From contig NZ_QVML01000007.1 in NCBI RefSeq assembly GCF_010501015.1, forward strand, positions 161,803 through 225,802: a stretch of DNA of 64,000 bases, in the 5' to 3' direction. The notes beneath the pieces were generated by a model. That model was not told where the DNA came from, ran no database searches, and worked only from the letters and a program-made list of their open reading frames with translations. The translations under genes and the position numbers were made by a program. Each line of letters begins with the position of its first letter. Position 1 is the stretch's first letter. The DNA comes from Bacteroides sp. 214 (GTDB taxonomy: Bacteria; Bacteroidota; Bacteroidia; Bacteroidales; Bacteroidaceae). Positions 62,752 through 64,000 of the stretch are shown here, one piece after another.

Positions 62752-63744
62752 TTATTTCTTTTTCCCTTGTACTGCTGCCCGCTGTTTGGCTTGTGGCTTT
62801 CCAGTCTTTACTCTCGATTTTCCTACACGCGGACCGGTTGCGTGTCTTTTAAAGGATTTCTTAGGTTTTGCAGGCTCTTCCTCTTCTACAGGTTTAACAA
62901 ATCGCGGTTTGTTGGGGTTTGCCTTTTTGGGTTGCTTTGCTACACTTGTTGCCTTGCGATAGTCCGTTTTGATGTCATATTCGTGCAAGGCTTTGTTCAT
63001 CGCCTTGTTACTGTTGCTAGGTTTCTTTGCATTAGCAATGCTTTTTGATTCTTCTAGCAAATCAAATAACTCTTCCATTTCGGCATCAGTAAGGTTACGC
63101 CAGTTTCCTTGACCTAAGTTGCCCAATTTAATATTCATTACTTGGATGCGTTCCAGTTTCAGAACTTCATAATCAAAGTATTCGCACATGCGGCGTATTT
63201 GTCTGTTAAGCCCTTGTACCAGAGATATTTGAAAAGTATAAGGGTTTATCTCTACGATTTCGCATCCGCGAGTTACTCTATCCAGAATAGGTACACCTTG
63301 TGACATCTTGGTAAGAAACTCCTTAGTAATGGGTTTGTCTACCTTTACGATATATTCCTTCTTATGATTGTTGCCTACACGGAGTATTTTATTCACAATG
63401 TCACCATCATTAGTCAGCAGAATCAACCCTTGTGAATCTTTATCTAATCGACCAATAGGAAAAATTCGCTGTTCGTGGCTGATAAACTCTATAATGTTGT
63501 CTTTTTCCTGCAAATCGGTAGTAGTAACCACACCCACAGGTTTGTTGAATGCAATATAGACCGGCTCAACTTCGTTCACAATCAACTCGCCACGTACACG
63601 TACTTTTTGCCCGGGCAGCACGCGCTGACCAATGACGGCTTTCTTTCTGTTTACCGTTACTTGTCCTTCTTCAATAAGTCTGTCTGCTTCTCTACGTGAG
63701 CAAAAGCCTGAAGCACTGATGTATTTATTTAATCTATATTCCAT
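62752..63744 (-). CDS. rluF: 23S rRNA pseudouridine synthase, RluF type, with long basic tail
   Basis: The protein makes pseudouridine in 23S rRNA. The S4 domain ([20 protein letters not shown]) is followed by the RsuA/RluB/E/F catalytic domain with the active Asp in [20 protein letters not shown] and [40 protein letters not shown] matches the E. coli RluF end of domain. A tail of about 90 residues rich in Lys, Arg and Pro follows. A start 9 bp further upstream (63753) is equally possible. Promoter-like elements lie at 63768-63785. Confidence 0.88.
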   Translation of the reverse strand: MEYRLNKYISASGFCSRREADRLIEEGQVTVNRKKAVIGQRVLPGQKVRVRGELIVNEVEPVYIAFNKPVGVVTTTDLQEKDNIIEFISHEQRIFPIGRLDKDSQGLILLTNDGDIVNKILRVGNNHKKEYIVKVDKPITKEFLTKMSQGVPILDRVTRGCEIVEINPYTFQISLVQGLNRQIRRMCEYFDYEVLKLERIQVMNIKLGNLGQGNWRNLTDAEMEELFDLLEESKSIANAKKPSNSNKAMNKALHEYDIKTDYRKATSVAKQPKKANPNKPRFVKPVEEEEPAKPKKSFKRHATGPRVGKSRVKTGKPQAKQRAAVQGKKK

Positions 63745-63767
63745 GATGGGCATTGTTATTCAAGGCA

Positions 63768-63785
63768 CAAACTTACGCAAAAATA
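63768..63785 (-). promoter_or_regulatory. -7 promoter elements of rluF
   Basis: The minus strand reads TAAGTTTG (63775-63768) and TATTTTTG (63785-63778), both fitting TAnnTTTG, 24-41 bp before the ATG. Confidence 0.45.
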
Positions 63786-63957
63786 TACGATAATTAAGCG
63801 GGTAGGGTAAAAGAATAGCTATTTTATCATCTCTCATTGCACTTCTTCTCTCTTCAAACTATCTCTCTTTGCCGCAGAGACACTGACATGTTGTGCTTTT
63901 GTCTGTCTTATACGGGATTTGGTTGTCACCTTTTTGCTGCATAATATTTTCTTATTT

Positions 63958-64000
63958 ATGCATAAAACCGTACAACATCGCTACAGTGAAACTTTTAAGT
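63958..64000 (+). CDS. Possible 5' end of an IS transposase gene (truncated by window)
   Basis: An ATG at 63958 opens a frame reading MHKTVQHRYSETFK to the window edge. The RYSETFK phrase resembles the N-terminal helix-turn-helix of IS3/IS911-type OrfA proteins. With only 14 codons this is a guess; the preceding 170 bp show no convincing terminal inverted repeat. Confidence 0.3.
   Translation, partial: MHKTVQHRYSETFK

Noticed and set aside
1..64000. tRNA and rRNA genes
   Set aside because: No T-loop/anticodon arrangement or rRNA stretches were seen in any of the gaps between genes.

Overview
The window looks like a chromosome segment from the phylum Bacteroidota, order Bacteroidales, most likely Bacteroides or a close relative. 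The evidence is the abundance of TAnnTTTG -7 promoter elements, weak ribosome-binding sites, TonB-dependent receptors with N-terminal carboxypeptidase-regulatory-like domains, DUF3078 and PorT-type outer-membrane proteins, HU-SPOR proteins, a PadR-PspC pair, and an Rnf complex ordered RseC-RnfB-C-D-G-E-A. I see no rRNA, tRNA, CRISPR array or complete mobile element.

Layout: 1-4254 holds the grpE tail, dnaJ, a UPF0316 membrane protein, a small nucleoside-deoxyribosyltransferase-like protein, an NPP-type phosphodiesterase lipoprotein and a GNAT acetyltransferase. 5055-10237 holds padR-pspC, dnaB, ispE and galE. 10323-15868 is the Rnf electron-transport operon led by an RseC-like gene. 16038-19067 holds a DUF3078 outer-membrane protein, an FHA protein and an HU-SPOR protein. 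19234-28685 is an exopolysaccharide/surface-glycan locus: Wza-like exporter, Wzz-like co-polymerase, Wzy-like polymerase, Wzx-like flippase, one GT4, then a GtrA / FAD oxidoreductase / GT39 module. Two divergent, paralogous beta-helix (pectate-lyase-3 / tail-spike-like) genes follow at 28770-33458; the second is frameshifted at its 5' end.

33860-43133 is mostly housekeeping on the minus strand: glyA, a PorT-like barrel, a flavin reductase, pyrI-pyrB, a diacylglycerol/undecaprenol kinase, a RelA/SpoT homologue with a degenerate hydrolase motif, a RmlD-like reductase, a small secreted protein and prs. 43727-54493 holds a hexapeptide acetyltransferase; a TonB receptor, choice-of-anchor lipoprotein and secreted DNA/RNA nuclease set that looks like a nucleic-acid scavenging unit; a YigZ protein; an apparently solitary HpaII-family restriction endonuclease; and two envelope proteins. 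54738-63744 holds gcvP, an MBL hydrolase, rsmG, a DUF3298 lipoprotein, lipB, a large outer-membrane barrel protein and rluF. A possible IS reading frame begins at the right edge.

The most unusual structure is non-coding. Five of the larger intergenic gaps (near 4.6, 31.1, 33.6, 43.4 and 54.7 kb) each contain an array of short 8-14 base words placed about 22 bp apart in mixed orientation. The 4.6 and 31.1 kb arrays use the same two word families, and one part of the 33.6 kb array forms a perfect 42-bp palindrome. I do not recognise these arrays as a named repeat family.
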